Positions 43,151-51,982 are shown, counted from the first letter of the stretch. The stretch is 59,755 bases of DNA from Actinopolymorpha alba DSM 45243 (GCF_000373925.1 NZ_KB892775.1:103-59857); one strand, 5' to 3'. Made by a program: numbers and translations. Notes: a model not told the origin generated them from the letters alone.

Positions 43151-43969
43151 ATGCGAGAATCAGCCTTCGTGAGTACCATCACCCGGCGATCGTCCCGAGC
43201 AGTGCGGATCGACGCTGTGTGCGCCGACGCGGTCGAGGCCGCGCGCGCCGCTGCCCTGGAGGTGGCGGGTGCCGACGATCTGGGTGCCCACCTCGGTGCT
43301 GTCGCCGACGACGAACGCGTGGTCACGCATTCCTTCGCCTGTACCAACCCCGGCTATGTCGGCTGGCGGTGGTCTGTCACGGTGACGAGGGCGTCGCGTT
43401 CGCGGGCGGTGACGGTGGACGAGGTTGCCCTCCTGCCCGGCCCTGACGCGATCCTGGCTCCGCGGTGGGTGCCGTGGTCTGAGCGGGTACGCGCCGGAGA
43501 CCTCGGCCCAGGTGATCTGCTGCCCACGCCACCCGACGACCGGCGGCTCGTCCCGGGCTATACCGGCGCGGACGAAGCACCCGATGCCGTGGCGTTCCGT
43601 TCCCTCTCAGACGAATTGGGTCTCGGCCGGGTGCGGGTGCTCTCGGTGGAGGGGCGCGACGAAGCGGCCGAACGTTGGTACGCCGGACCCGCGGGTCCCG
43701 ACGACCCGATCGCTCAGGCCGCGCCTGCGCGGTGCTCGACCTGCGCCTTCCTGGTCAGGATGGCCGGTGGGCTGGGCACTGCGTTCGGAGTCTGCGCCAA
43801 CGAGTTCTCCCCGAGCGATGGGCACGTGGTCGCGTTCGACCACGGCTGCGGCGCGCACTCTGAGGCGGTCCCGGCGGTCCCGGCGGCGCCGGCCGAGGGG
43901 CAAGCACCAGGTGCCACGGTGGAGCACACCCACGTGCTCGACACGCTGCGCTACGACGACGTGGAGTAA
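43151..43969 (+). CDS. DUF3027 protein
   Basis: 272 residues. The N-terminal part contains THSFACTNPGYVGWRWSVTVTR. The C-terminal part has a cysteine cluster (CSTCAFLVRMAGGLGTAFGVCANEFSPSDGHVVAFDHGCGAHSE), likely a zinc site. The WVPWSERVRAGDLGPGDLLPTP stretch is a DUF3027 hallmark. Function is unknown. GTG 43169 is an alternative start six codons on. The DUF2530 gene converges with it. Confidence 0.85.
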   Translation: MRESAFVSTITRRSSRAVRIDAVCADAVEAARAAALEVAGADDLGAHLGAVADDERVVTHSFACTNPGYVGWRWSVTVTRASRSRAVTVDEVALLPGPDAILAPRWVPWSERVRAGDLGPGDLLPTPPDDRRLVPGYTGADEAPDAVAFRSLSDELGLGRVRVLSVEGRDEAAERWYAGPAGPDDPIAQAAPARCSTCAFLVRMAGGLGTAFGVCANEFSPSDGHVVAFDHGCGAHSEAVPAVPAAPAEGQAPGATVEHTHVLDTLRYDDVE

Positions 43970-43996
43970 GAGGTCGCGCGGCCCCGCGACCGGACC

Positions 43997-44263
43997 TCAG
44001 TCCGCGTCCGGGCGGCGCAGTCGGGCACGGCGACGGCGGCAGTAGATGCTGCCGATCACCCCGAGCCCGGCGCCGGTGAGGCAGGTCCACAGCCACCAGT
44101 CGGCCCCCGCGTCGCGCAGGCGTCCCGCGAACGGCAGCAGCGCGAGGAAGGCCACCGCCCACGCGATCGTCCCGACCGTGACGGCGCGTACGCCGTCGAC
44201 GTCGGCCGGCTCGATATGGGCCTGCTCGAGGAGGCGCGGATGAGGTCTGTCGTCCCGGCTCAC
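43997..44263 (-). CDS. DUF2530 small membrane protein
   Basis: 88 residues from GTG 44263. A short N-terminus reading ADVDGVRAVTVGTIAWAVAFLALLPF enters membrane segment 1, and a second (WWLWTCLTGAGLGVIGSIYCRRRRAR) follows, ending in a basic tail. That two-helix layout with DVDGVRAVTVGT is DUF2530. A TACGCT hexamer about 8 bp before the GTG fits a -10 box for a leaderless mRNA. In-frame ATGs at 44305 and further upstream are less convincing. Divergent from the NCS2 gene. Confidence 0.75.
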   Translation of the reverse strand: MSRDDRPHPRLLEQAHIEPADVDGVRAVTVGTIAWAVAFLALLPFAGRLRDAGADWWLWTCLTGAGLGVIGSIYCRRRRARLRRPDAD

Positions 44264-44467
44264 GTTGTCGAGCGTAACGCGCCCGTTGCGCGAGTACGCC
44301 ATCATCTCGGCGTGCCGTCCTGATATGAGGCGACCACGGGGACTGGCGGTGCAGGCGATTTCGTGGCTGCGCACCGGCTCTGGCATCCTGCCGCCGGGAC
44401 TGTCGACGGCGGCACGTCAACCGGGCGCGACAGTGTGGGTTTCTTCGACAAGGCGAAAGGATCCGTG

Positions 44468-45943
44468 ATGGCCGGCTCGGCGACAGGTTCCGTGGCGGTT
44501 AAGAGTTCCATCAACAGGCTCGACAGGTATTTCAAGATCACCGAGCGGGGCTCGACGATCGGCCGGGAGATCCGCGGCGGTTTCGTGACCTTCTTCGCGA
44601 TGGCCTACATCATTGCGCTCAACCCGCTGATCCTCGGCACCGCCAAGGACGTCAACGGGCAGTTTCTCGGTGGCGGAGGCGAACCCAACATCGCCATGAT
44701 CGCGGCGGCGACGGCCCTGGTCGCCGGTGTCGTCACGATCCTCATGGGGGTCGTCGCCAACTTCCCGCTGGCGCTGGCGACCGGTCTGGGCCTGAACGCC
44801 TTCGTGGCATTCGGTGTGGCGACCCAGATGACGTGGGCTGACGCGATGGGGCTCATCGTGCTCGAGGGCCTCATCATTCTGCTGCTGGTCCTCACCGGAT
44901 TCCGCACCGCCGTCTTCCATGCCGTACCCCGCGAGCTCAAGACCGCGATCAGCGTCGGTATCGGTCTTTTCATCACACTGATCGGGTTCGTCGACGCCGG
45001 ATTCGTACGCCGTACAGACAATCCACCGGTGCCGGTCCAGCTCGGCGTCAACGGTTTCCTCTCCGGATGGCCGGTCGTGGTGTTCGTCGTCGGACTCATT
45101 GCCATCGCGGTCATGCTGTTGCGGAAGGTCAAGGGCGCGATTCTCTACGGCATTCTCGGCGCGACCGTTCTCGCCGTGATCGTGGAGGCGATCGCGAAGG
45201 TGGGCGTGGGCGGACCTGAGAACCCCAAGGGATGGGGCCTCAACGTCCCGCGGATGCCGGAGAGTTGGATTGGCGTTCCCGACTTTTCGCTGCTGGGGAA
45301 GTTCAACCTGTTCGGCTCCTTCGAACGCATCGGCCTGGTCGCCGCGGCCCTGCTGATCTTCACCCTGATGCTCGCCGACTTCTTCGACACGATGGGCACG
45401 ATGACCGCTCTGGGCTCGGAGGCCGGTCTGCTCGACAGCACCGGCAAACCGCCGCACACGCAGCGGATTCTCGTGGTCGACTCGATCGCGGCCGCCGCCG
45501 GTGGAGCCGCCTCGGTCTCCTCGAACACGTCGTACATCGAATCCGCGGCGGGTATTGGCGAGGGCGCCCGGACCGGTCTCGCCAGCGTCGTCACCGGAAT
45601 CTGTTTCCTCCTGGCGACCGTCTTCGCCCCGATCGTCGAGATCATTCCCTACGAGGCCGCGACCCCCGCGCTGATCATCGTCGGCTTCCTCATGATGACG
45701 CAGGTCACCGAGATTTCCTGGGACAAGCTGGATGTCGCGCTGCCGGCGTTCCTCACCATTGTCCTGATGCCGTTCACCTATTCGATCAGTGTTGGTATCG
45801 GCGCGGGATTCGTGACGTACGTCGTGCTGCGGGCCGCCCGCGGCAAGGCGCGCGAGGTCCACCCGCTGCTCTGGGTGGTGGCAGCGTTGTTCGTCGTCTA
45901 CTTCGCGATCGACCCGATCAAACAGCTCCTCAACATTTCGTGA
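44468..45943 (+). CDS. NCS2-family purine permease (AzgA/PbuG-like)
   Basis: 491 residues with about 12-14 membrane segments. NCS2 signatures: FVTFFAMAYIIALNP near TM1, ATGLGLNAFVAFG in TM3, DFFDTMGT in the middle and SSNTSYIESAAGI in TM10. AzgA-type members import hypoxanthine, guanine or adenine with protons. A GAAAGGA ribosome binding site precedes ATG 44468. The SDR gene follows after 11 bp with its own strong ribosome binding site, so the two form an operon. Confidence 0.92.
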   Translation: MAGSATGSVAVKSSINRLDRYFKITERGSTIGREIRGGFVTFFAMAYIIALNPLILGTAKDVNGQFLGGGGEPNIAMIAAATALVAGVVTILMGVVANFPLALATGLGLNAFVAFGVATQMTWADAMGLIVLEGLIILLLVLTGFRTAVFHAVPRELKTAISVGIGLFITLIGFVDAGFVRRTDNPPVPVQLGVNGFLSGWPVVVFVVGLIAIAVMLLRKVKGAILYGILGATVLAVIVEAIAKVGVGGPENPKGWGLNVPRMPESWIGVPDFSLLGKFNLFGSFERIGLVAAALLIFTLMLADFFDTMGTMTALGSEAGLLDSTGKPPHTQRILVVDSIAAAAGGAASVSSNTSYIESAAGIGEGARTGLASVVTGICFLLATVFAPIVEIIPYEAATPALIIVGFLMMTQVTEISWDKLDVALPAFLTIVLMPFTYSISVGIGAGFVTYVVLRAARGKAREVHPLLWVVAALFVVYFAIDPIKQLLNIS

Positions 45944-45954
45944 GAGGAGGCTCG

Positions 45955-46761
45955 ATGGACGAGACGGACTCGGGGCGGGCGATCCACGGCTCGGCCTTCC
46001 TGGACGGCCTCTTCGCGCTCAACGGGCGGGTCGCCATCGTCACCGGCGGGAGTTCTGGGATCGGGCGGGCGATCGCCGAGTCGCTGGCGCAGGCCGGCGC
46101 CGACGTCGTGGTGGTCGCCCGCGGCGAGGCGGCGCTTCGGGAAACCGTCGACGGGATTCGCGCCGGCGGTCACCGTGCCGCCTTCGTGAGTGCTGACCTT
46201 GGCGAGCGGGCGGAGGTGGAGCGGGCGGGCGACGAGGCGGCCGCGGTGTTCGGCGAGCCGGACATCCTCGTCCACGCGGCCGGGATCAACCTCCGCCCGC
46301 CGCTGGCCGACCTGACCGTCCAGGACTGGGACCTGACCATGGCTCTCAACCTGGACGCGGCGTTCCTGCTCGGGCAACGCTTCGGCCCCGGCATGGCCGA
46401 ACGCGGCTGGGGACGGATCATCACGATCGGTTCGCAGCAGTCGATCCGGGCGTTTGGCAACAGCGGGGCGTACGGCGTATCCAAAGCGGCGGTGGCCGCG
46501 CTGGCGCGTTCGCAGGCGGAGGCGTGGTCGGCTCGTGGCGTGTGCTGCAACGCGATCGCGCCCGGCTTCGTGCGGACGCCGCTCACCGAAGCGGTCTTCA
46601 CCGACCCGGCTCGGGAGGAGGCGCTCGCCGCCCGCACGATGGCGGGTCGCAACGGCCAGCCCGCGGATTTCATGGGCGTTGCGATCTTCCTTGCCAGTGA
46701 CGCCTCGGCGTACGTCACCGGTCAGCTGATCTTCGTCGACGGCGGCTTCTCGGTCTTCTAG
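45955..46761 (+). CDS. Short-chain dehydrogenase/reductase
   Basis: 268 residues, classical SDR. The NAD(P) motif TGGSSGIG lies near residue 30, an NAG-equivalent HAAGIN follows, and the catalytic Ser in ITIGSQQS goes with YGVSK (Tyr/Lys). The sequence resembles gluconate or sugar-alcohol dehydrogenases, but the substrate is not determinable. ATG 45955 has GAGAGGAGG. It sits 11 bp after the purine permease; a role in purine metabolism does not obviously follow. Confidence 0.9.
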   Translation: MDETDSGRAIHGSAFLDGLFALNGRVAIVTGGSSGIGRAIAESLAQAGADVVVVARGEAALRETVDGIRAGGHRAAFVSADLGERAEVERAGDEAAAVFGEPDILVHAAGINLRPPLADLTVQDWDLTMALNLDAAFLLGQRFGPGMAERGWGRIITIGSQQSIRAFGNSGAYGVSKAAVAALARSQAEAWSARGVCCNAIAPGFVRTPLTEAVFTDPAREEALAARTMAGRNGQPADFMGVAIFLASDASAYVTGQLIFVDGGFSVF

Positions 46762-46842
46762 CGGCGGTCGCGCGGTCGGGCCCGTCTCACATCGCGTACA
46801 CCCAACGGTTTCGGATGCTGAGAAGCCAGGCGCCAACCCCGA

Positions 46843-46888
46843 GTTGTCATAGGTTTCTCGGTCTCTTAGCCGAGATACCTATGACAAC
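46843..46888. repeat. Palindromic repeat family B, copy 2
   Basis: GTTGTCATAGGTTTCTCGG (46843-46861) pairs with 46870-46888 with one mismatch. The loop TCTCTTAG is the reverse complement of the loop in copy 1. It opens the 560-bp gap 46762-47321, which otherwise contains repeats G and H and the MarR operator and no gene that I can see. Confidence 0.75.
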
Positions 46889-46930
46889 CCGGCAGCCTCC
46901 GGGACCCTGTCTCATAGCGCGGACAGATCT

Positions 46931-47047
46931 GAAGAAGCCCGCGCGTCGAACGCATGGCGGGGATGCGTCGGCTTCTTTGGCGAGACTCCTCCGCCACGTC
47001 AGGGTGACGCCGGCGCGGTCTCGCATAGTGAGCGATCTTGACCTGGG
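46931..47047. repeat. Intergenic repeat family G, copy 1
   Basis: A possible GAAGAAGCC...GGCTTCTTT hairpin (46931-46979) leads into GGCTTCTTTGGCGAGACTCC and TCCGCCACGTCA, then a TCTCGCATAGTGAGCGA dyad and TCTTGACCT. The core matches the copy at 54700-54815. Confidence 0.55.
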
Positions 47048-47132
47048 GCCGAGAGGCGGGACGCCCGGGGTGTTGCTTTCCGGATGAGGTGGGAACGGTC
47101 TCACAATCCGGGCGCCTGGTACGCGGATCGCC

Positions 47133-47180
47133 GCGAGGTTGATCAATGGTTCGCGATTCGGGCATCTGCCGCGAAGGCGG
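47133..47180. repeat. Repeat family H, truncated copy
   Basis: GAGGTTGATCAATGG (47135-47149), the following GATTCGGG, and a GGCGGC tail resemble the left half of 26615-26665. No matching right arm follows, so it looks like a truncated or decayed copy. Confidence 0.4.
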
Positions 47181-47289
47181 CTCGAGTTCGACACCGTTGA
47201 ACGCATTTCCCCGCGTACAAGCAGCAGGCCGGCCACGACCGAGCGACCAGAACCGGCGAGCGTTTTCCGGAATATGAGCGGCGCCAGAT

Positions 47290-47319
47290 CGTTAGCAAAG
47301 GTAATGAGGTACGCTAACG
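47290..47319 (+). promoter_or_regulatory. Operator-like inverted repeat before the MarR gene
   Basis: CGTTAGC (47290-47296) and GCTAACG (47313-47319) are exact complements 16 nt apart, ending 2 bp before ATG 47322. TACGCT (47310-47315) may be a -10 box, which would give a leaderless mRNA. MarR autorepression is likely. Confidence 0.6.
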
Positions 47320-47321
47320 AC

Positions 47322-47768
47322 ATGCCATCATCAACTATGCCCGCGAGGTCTGACGCGGGCCTCGCGAGTACGCTTCGGATCTCCGTCATGCGGTTGGCCC
47401 GCCGCCTTCGCAGCCAGCGGGCCGCCGATCACCAACTCTCAGCCAACCAACTCGGCGTCATGTCGACGCTTCACAGTCACGGGTCGTTGACGATCGGCGA
47501 AATCGCCGCCTTCGAAAAGGTGCGGCCGCCATCGACCACCCGGACGGTCACCTCTCTTGAAGATCTCGGTCTGGTCGTGCGCGAAGCGCACCCGACCGAT
47601 CGCCGCCAGGTTGTCGTCCGGTTGGCCGAGACCGGGCGCCGGATCCTCGCCGAGGACCGCAAGCGTCGCGACGCCTGGCTCGCGCAGCGCCTTCACGAAC
47701 TTTCCCCTACAGAGAAAGAGATTCTGCGCTCGGCGGCGCCGATCTTGGAGAGGTTGGCCGCGGCGTGA
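47322..47768 (+). CDS. MarR-family transcriptional regulator
   Basis: 148 residues. The MarR winged helix (LSANQLGVMSTLHSHGSLTIGEIAAFEKVRPPSTTRTVTSLEDLGLVVREAHPTDRRQVVVRLAETGR) is complete, including the wing signature DRRQVVVRL. It probably represses itself and the downstream exporter, to which it is coupled by a GTGA overlap. ATG 47322 is chosen for its position right after the operator; a longer frame reaches 47139 but runs through repeat H. Confidence 0.9.
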   Translation: MPSSTMPARSDAGLASTLRISVMRLARRLRSQRAADHQLSANQLGVMSTLHSHGSLTIGEIAAFEKVRPPSTTRTVTSLEDLGLVVREAHPTDRRQVVVRLAETGRRILAEDRKRRDAWLAQRLHELSPTEKEILRSAAPILERLAAA

Positions 47769-49471
47769 GCACGATGTTCCGATCACTCCGGAACCGCAAC
47801 TACCGTCTCTTCGCCGCTGGCTCAGCCGTTTCGAATATCGGAACGTGGCTTCAGCGGGTTGCCCAGGACTGGCTGATCCTGCAACTCACCGCTGGCAGTG
47901 GCATCGCGCTCGGAATCACCACCGGGTTGCAGTTCCTGCCGTTCCTTCTCATCGCGCCGTTCGGCGGCGTGATCGCCGACCGGTTCTCCAAGCGCAGAGT
48001 GCTGCAGTGCACGCAGGTCAGCATGGGGATCACCGCGGCGGCGCTGGCGGTGCTCGACCTGACCGGCGTCGTGCAGGTGTGGCACGTCTATCTGCTGGCG
48101 TTCCTCTTCGGGATGGCAAGCGCCATTGACAATCCCGCCCGGCAGTCGTTCGTCGTCGAAATGGTGGGCAGGGACGACCTACCGAATGCGGTCGGCCTCA
48201 ATTCCGCGTCCTTCAACGGCGCGCGGGTGATCGGGCCCGCGGTGGCCGGGTTCCTCATCGTCTTTGTAGGCACCGGTTGGGTCATTCTCATCAACGCGGT
48301 GACGTACGCCGCGACGATCTGGGCGATCGCCAAGATGCGCCCGTCAGAACTCCACACCACCGAACCCGTTCCGCGTAAGCCCGGCATGGTCCGGGACGGT
48401 CTGCGCTACGTGCGGGGGCGACCCGACCTGATGCTGGTGCTCTGGGTCGTCTTCTTCGTCGGCTGTTTCGGCCTCAACTTCCAGATGACCAGTGCGCTCA
48501 TGGCCACCCAGGTCTTCGGTAAGGGGGCCGGGGAGTTCGGCATGCTCAGCTCGATCATGGCGGTCGGCGCGGTGGTTGGGGCGTTGGGTGCCGCGCGGCG
48601 CGGTGTGCCGCGGCTGCGCACGGTGGTTGGGGCGGCGGTGATCTTCGGGATCCTGGAGATCTTCGTCGGGTTGATGCCGACGTACAGTTCGTACGCCGCG
48701 ATGCTCCCGCTGCTCGGATTCGCTCAGCTCACCATGATTACCGCGGCCAACGCGATGATGCAGTTGACGGTGGTCCCCGACATGCGCGGCCGGGTGATCT
48801 CCCTCTACAGCATGGTGTTCATCGGGAGCACTCCGCTCGGCTCGCCGATCATCGGCTGGATCGGTCAGGTCTTCGGCGCCCGGTGGACGTTGATCGGTGG
48901 CGGCCTGGTGAGCCTGATCGGCACGATCGTGGTCGGTTCGATCCTGCTGCGTCGCCAGGGACTGGTGCTCCGGGCCCATCTCCGGCCACGCCCGCACATG
49001 CACGTGTGGTCTGCCAAGGACTTCGTCGAGCCCGCGCCGTCCAGGGCGACGGAAGCGGACGTGGTCCTCGAGTTGGAGAGCGAGGCCGCGACGGCGGAGG
49101 TGGCCGAAGTGCCCCGGCCGGACAGCCCGCCCGGTGTGGACCTGTCCGAACTCGAGTCCGAGCGGCGGCCAGCGCGGGCGGGCGCTGGTACGACGGACGC
49201 TCGGTCGCTGGGGCCGGACTCCGACGGGGAGCTGGATCCGGCAGGTGAGCCGGTCGCGGTGACCAGCCGGGCCGACGGCGCTCCGTCTGAGGTCGGCGTT
49301 GCACCGAAGCGGGACGCGGTGTCGGCGGCCGGTGAGAAGGTGTCGTCATGGAACTCACCCGCTACCGCTCGCTGCGCGCGGCCGACGCCGCACGACACGT
49401 TGGCGTGGCGGCGAAGGGCCGCGACGCGCCGATCCCGTCGCACGGAGGCTGGGCCGTCGAAGACGTCCTGA
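47765..49471 (+). CDS. MFS exporter (EntS-like MFS_3) with long acidic C-terminal tail
   Basis: 568 residues. Membrane segments cover about 15-400, beginning NRNYRLFAAGSAVSNIGTWLQRVAQDWLI, with ADRFSKRRVLQ in the TM2-3 loop. The tail from about 405 is acidic and disordered. The last about 40 codons (after GEKVSS) lose coding character, while a different frame there (49348-49518) gains it, so the true C-terminus is doubtful. GTG 47765 overlaps the MarR stop by 4 nt. The pairing with MarR suggests drug or metabolite efflux. Confidence 0.85.
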   Translation: MSTMFRSLRNRNYRLFAAGSAVSNIGTWLQRVAQDWLILQLTAGSGIALGITTGLQFLPFLLIAPFGGVIADRFSKRRVLQCTQVSMGITAAALAVLDLTGVVQVWHVYLLAFLFGMASAIDNPARQSFVVEMVGRDDLPNAVGLNSASFNGARVIGPAVAGFLIVFVGTGWVILINAVTYAATIWAIAKMRPSELHTTEPVPRKPGMVRDGLRYVRGRPDLMLVLWVVFFVGCFGLNFQMTSALMATQVFGKGAGEFGMLSSIMAVGAVVGALGAARRGVPRLRTVVGAAVIFGILEIFVGLMPTYSSYAAMLPLLGFAQLTMITAANAMMQLTVVPDMRGRVISLYSMVFIGSTPLGSPIIGWIGQVFGARWTLIGGGLVSLIGTIVVGSILLRRQGLVLRAHLRPRPHMHVWSAKDFVEPAPSRATEADVVLELESEAATAEVAEVPRPDSPPGVDLSELESERRPARAGAGTTDARSLGPDSDGELDPAGEPVAVTSRADGAPSEVGVAPKRDAVSAAGEKVSSWNSPATARCARPTPHDTLAWRRRAATRRSRRTEAGPSKTS

Positions 49472-49518
49472 CCCCGGTGGCCGGGTCCTGGTGCCGACCG
49501 GCGCGTGCCTCGCGGTAG
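49348..49518 (+). CDS. Possible 56-residue protein overlapping the MFS tail
   Basis: ATG 49348 opens a 56-codon frame (MELTRYRSLRAADAARHVG...SHGGWAVEDVLTPVAG...) with very high third-position GC, better than the overlapping MFS frame. I do not recognise the sequence. The coding-like signal then continues in the frame of the ThpR gene (VLVPTGACLAVVAVGAR), so one missing base near 49488 would join the two. It could be a real small gene, a 5' extension of thpR with a frameshift, or an artefact. Confidence 0.4.
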   Translation: MELTRYRSLRAADAARHVGVAAKGRDAPIPSHGGWAVEDVLTPVAGSWCRPARASR

Positions 49519-49535
49519 TCGCGGTCGGTGCCAGG

Positions 49536-50114
49536 ATGCGGTTGTTCGTCGCCGTCGTACCCCCCGCCCGGGTCCTCGATGACGTGGCGGAGATGGTGGA
49601 GCGGCTGCGCGCGCTGCCGGGGGTCGACGAGCGGTTCCGCTGGACGCTGCCGGCCCAGTGGCACCTCACGCTGGCGTTCCTCGGTGACGTTTCCGAGGAG
49701 GTGCTGCCGGAGCTCGAACGCCGGCTGGCCCGCGCCGCCGAAGGCTCTGACCCGCTGCGGTTGCTGGTGCGGGGCGGTGGCGGGTTCGGGTCAGCCCGGC
49801 GGGCGCGGGTGCTCTGGACCGGGATCGACGGGGACGTCGAGCCGCTGCGGCAGCTGGCCCGGTCGGTCGGGGCCGCGTGCCGGCGGTCCGGCCTCGACGT
49901 ACCAGAAGGCAGGTTCCGCGCCCATCTGACGCTCGCGCGGCTGCGAGAGCCCTCTGACGTACGACGGCTCGTGGAGTGGATGGCAAGCTACGCCGGTCCG
50001 GCCTGGGTCGCGCGCCGACTCGAACTCGTCCAGTCTCACCTGGGGCAGGCCGAGGGACGCCGGTCGCAGTACGAAACAATCCGGGCCTGGCCGTTCGGGC
50101 GTTCAGGCGATTAG
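49536..50114 (+). CDS. thpR: RNA 2',3'-cyclic phosphodiesterase (ThpR/LigT family)
   Basis: 192 residues of the 2H phosphoesterase fold, starting MRLFVAVVPPARV. Both catalytic HxTx motifs are present: HLTLAFLG at about residues 43-50 and HLTLARLRE at about 130-138. The enzyme opens 2',3'-cyclic phosphates on RNA and can ligate tRNA halves in vitro; the physiological substrate is unknown. It converges with the MerR gene, 5 bp apart stop to stop. Confidence 0.92.
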   Translation: MRLFVAVVPPARVLDDVAEMVERLRALPGVDERFRWTLPAQWHLTLAFLGDVSEEVLPELERRLARAAEGSDPLRLLVRGGGGFGSARRARVLWTGIDGDVEPLRQLARSVGAACRRSGLDVPEGRFRAHLTLARLREPSDVRRLVEWMASYAGPAWVARRLELVQSHLGQAEGRRSQYETIRAWPFGRSGD

Positions 50115-50119
50115 ACCGG

Positions 50120-50854
50120 TCACGCGGCCTGTCCGAGATACCGCAGGTAGGCGTGGAGGACGGCCGAGGCCTTCAGTCGCCGCAGGCTACTGCGGTGGAG
50201 TTCCCGTGCGCGGTTGGTGAGCTCGTCAAGGACGCGGTCGGGGTTGCTCGTCGAGCGCAGTTCGTTCACGACCGCGTTGATCGTCGCGAGCGGGTGGTTG
50301 CCCCGGCGTAGAAGCGCGATGACCCGCGCCGTGTCCAGCTCTGCGCGGCTGTAGTTGCGATATCCCGTGCTGGGTTCGCGGTCTGGCTTCAGGAGGCCAT
50401 GGGTCTCCCATAGCCGGAGTACCGGTGGTCGTACGCCCACGGAGCGGGCGACCTGGCCGATGCGCGTGCCCTGAGGTGCGTTGGCTGGCGAGGCCGTGGG
50501 CGCCGACAGGGTGGTGTGCGCCGCCAGGATGGTGCCGAGCGCCTCGTGTACGGCGGCCAGCTCACGGCGTTCCCGGTCCAGCCGGGCATGGCTCGCGTCG
50601 AGCGCCGCCAGTGCGGCCTCGAGGTCGCCGGCGTGGACGGCAGGCATGACGACGCGGGCGGTCGGCCAGCCGTGGCCGGCGGCTACCTCTCGTGCTGTCG
50701 CCAAGGCCTCGGCGTGTGCGCTGGTGAAGATGCGGTAGCCGCTGGCCGTGCGTTCGACCGGCGGGAGCAGCCCTGCCTCCACGTAGTTGCGGACCTGCTG
50801 CACCGAAACGCCGGCCGCCCGTGCGAGGTCGATCGCCCGCAGTCGGTCGTTCAC
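50120..50854 (-). CDS. MerR-family regulator with two HTH domains (TioE-like)
   Basis: 244 residues from GTG 50854. The first MerR HTH lies at about 3-70 (RAIDLARAAGVSVQQVRNYVEAGLLPPVERTASGYRIFT). A linker with a coiled-coil-like stretch (LDASHARLDRERRELAAVHEALGTI) follows. A second MerR HTH comes at about 128-195 (TRIGQVARSVGVRPPVLRLWETHGLLKPDREPSTGYRNYS). Two DNA-binding heads in one chain is the TioE layout. GGGGAGG lies 4 bp before the GTG. Confidence 0.88.
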   Translation of the reverse strand: MNDRLRAIDLARAAGVSVQQVRNYVEAGLLPPVERTASGYRIFTSAHAEALATAREVAAGHGWPTARVVMPAVHAGDLEAALAALDASHARLDRERRELAAVHEALGTILAAHTTLSAPTASPANAPQGTRIGQVARSVGVRPPVLRLWETHGLLKPDREPSTGYRNYSRAELDTARVIALLRRGNHPLATINAVVNELRSTSNPDRVLDELTNRARELHRSSLRRLKASAVLHAYLRYLGQAA

Positions 50855-51054
50855 ATCGCCTCCCCATCCGTCGTGTGCCGGCCGCACCCACCGTAGCCCT
50901 TTCATGGTGATTGAGACTTTTAGGGCATATCGCCGACCTGCTTAGCCTCCGAGGCGAAGAAAGTCTCCCATAGCAATTGAATGAAACAATTGATGTATTG
51001 ATGCCGAGCCGTGGTGCCGGCACCACTGAAAGCTGAAACTGGGAGGCGGCGAAC

Positions 51055-51252
51055 GTGAAGTTCCTTCTCGAGGTCAACGTCGACGATGGGTGGACGGCAG
51101 AGGACGCCACCCGCGAGCTGGGCCGGATCCTGCGCTATTGGGGTGGGAATCTTGGCCACTACCCCTTCAAGTCCGGTGATGGTTCGGCCATCTACGACTC
51201 GGACTATCGCGAGGTGGGTCAGTGGCGCCTCGTCGCGACCAGCGAGACCTAG
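51055..51252 (+). CDS. Small conserved hypothetical protein
   Basis: 65 residues with ELGRILRYWGGNLGHYPFKSGDGSAIYDSDYREVGQWRLV. The IYDSxYxEVG(Q/S)W block recalls a small actinobacterial family of unknown function. It is divergent from the MerR gene across 200 bp containing two CAATTG palindromes 7 bp apart (50975-50993). GTG 51055 follows GGGAGG at 7-8 bp, a strong ribosome binding site. The gene may be a MerR target. Confidence 0.7.
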   Translation: MKFLLEVNVDDGWTAEDATRELGRILRYWGGNLGHYPFKSGDGSAIYDSDYREVGQWRLVATSET

Positions 51253-51312
51253 GCCGCTGGCCTGGCAATACGGCCGCATTGTAAAAACGCCGCACTGTGC
51301 AAGGATGACGCG

Positions 51313-51972
51313 GTGCCCAAGAAGGTCGACCATCACGCGCGGCGTACGCAGATCGCCGACGCTCTGATGAGGGTCGCCGCCACCCACGGGCTCCAGGCGG
51401 TCAGCCTGCGCCATGTCGCCGCTGAGGCCGGGGTGTCGACCGGCATGGTGCAGCACTACTTCCACACGAAGGATCAGATGATGACCTTCGCCCTGGACGC
51501 GGTGAGCGACAAGGTCCAGGCCCGGCTCGAAGCCGACGCGGCCGGCCTACCGGAGGAGCGGGCACCGCGGGCCGTCGTTCGCGCGCTGGTCGTCCAGTTG
51601 TTGCCGCTGGACGAGCCCCGCCTGCTCGAGGGACACGTGGCGCTGGCCTTTCACGCCTACTCCGCCGTCAAGCCGGCGATCGCGGCGGACCTGCGGGCGA
51701 ACTCCCGGCTGATGCGGGCATTCATCGCCGACCAGGTGCGCGTCGCGCGGGCGACGGTCGACGACACGGACCGCATTGACCCCGACCACGCGGCGACGGG
51801 GCTGCTCGCGCTCGTCGAGGGGCTCTCCATGCAGGTCCTGGTGGGATACCACTCCCCGGACGCCGCTCTGGCGGTCCTCGACGCGCAACTCGACGTCATC
51901 TTCGGCCAGTCGGCTCGGCCGGACGGGCAGACCGCCGAAGGCTCGACCACCGAAGGTTCGCCGGCCGGGTAG
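51313..51972 (+). CDS. TetR-family transcriptional regulator
   Basis: 219 residues. The TetR HTH lies at 10-57 (RRTQIADALMRVAATHGLQAVSLRHVAAEAGVSTGMVQHYFHTKDQMM), and the helical ligand domain is of the BetI-like C-terminal type. The last about 20 residues are a Thr/Glu/Gly-rich tail. GTG 51313 is the start, with AAGGATG upstream. It is followed 10 bp later by a tiny membrane-protein frame and then by the molybdoenzyme gene, its possible targets. Confidence 0.9.
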   Translation: MPKKVDHHARRTQIADALMRVAATHGLQAVSLRHVAAEAGVSTGMVQHYFHTKDQMMTFALDAVSDKVQARLEADAAGLPEERAPRAVVRALVVQLLPLDEPRLLEGHVALAFHAYSAVKPAIAADLRANSRLMRAFIADQVRVARATVDDTDRIDPDHAATGLLALVEGLSMQVLVGYHSPDAALAVLDAQLDVIFGQSARPDGQTAEGSTTEGSPAG

Positions 51973-51982
51973 CCTCCTGGAC

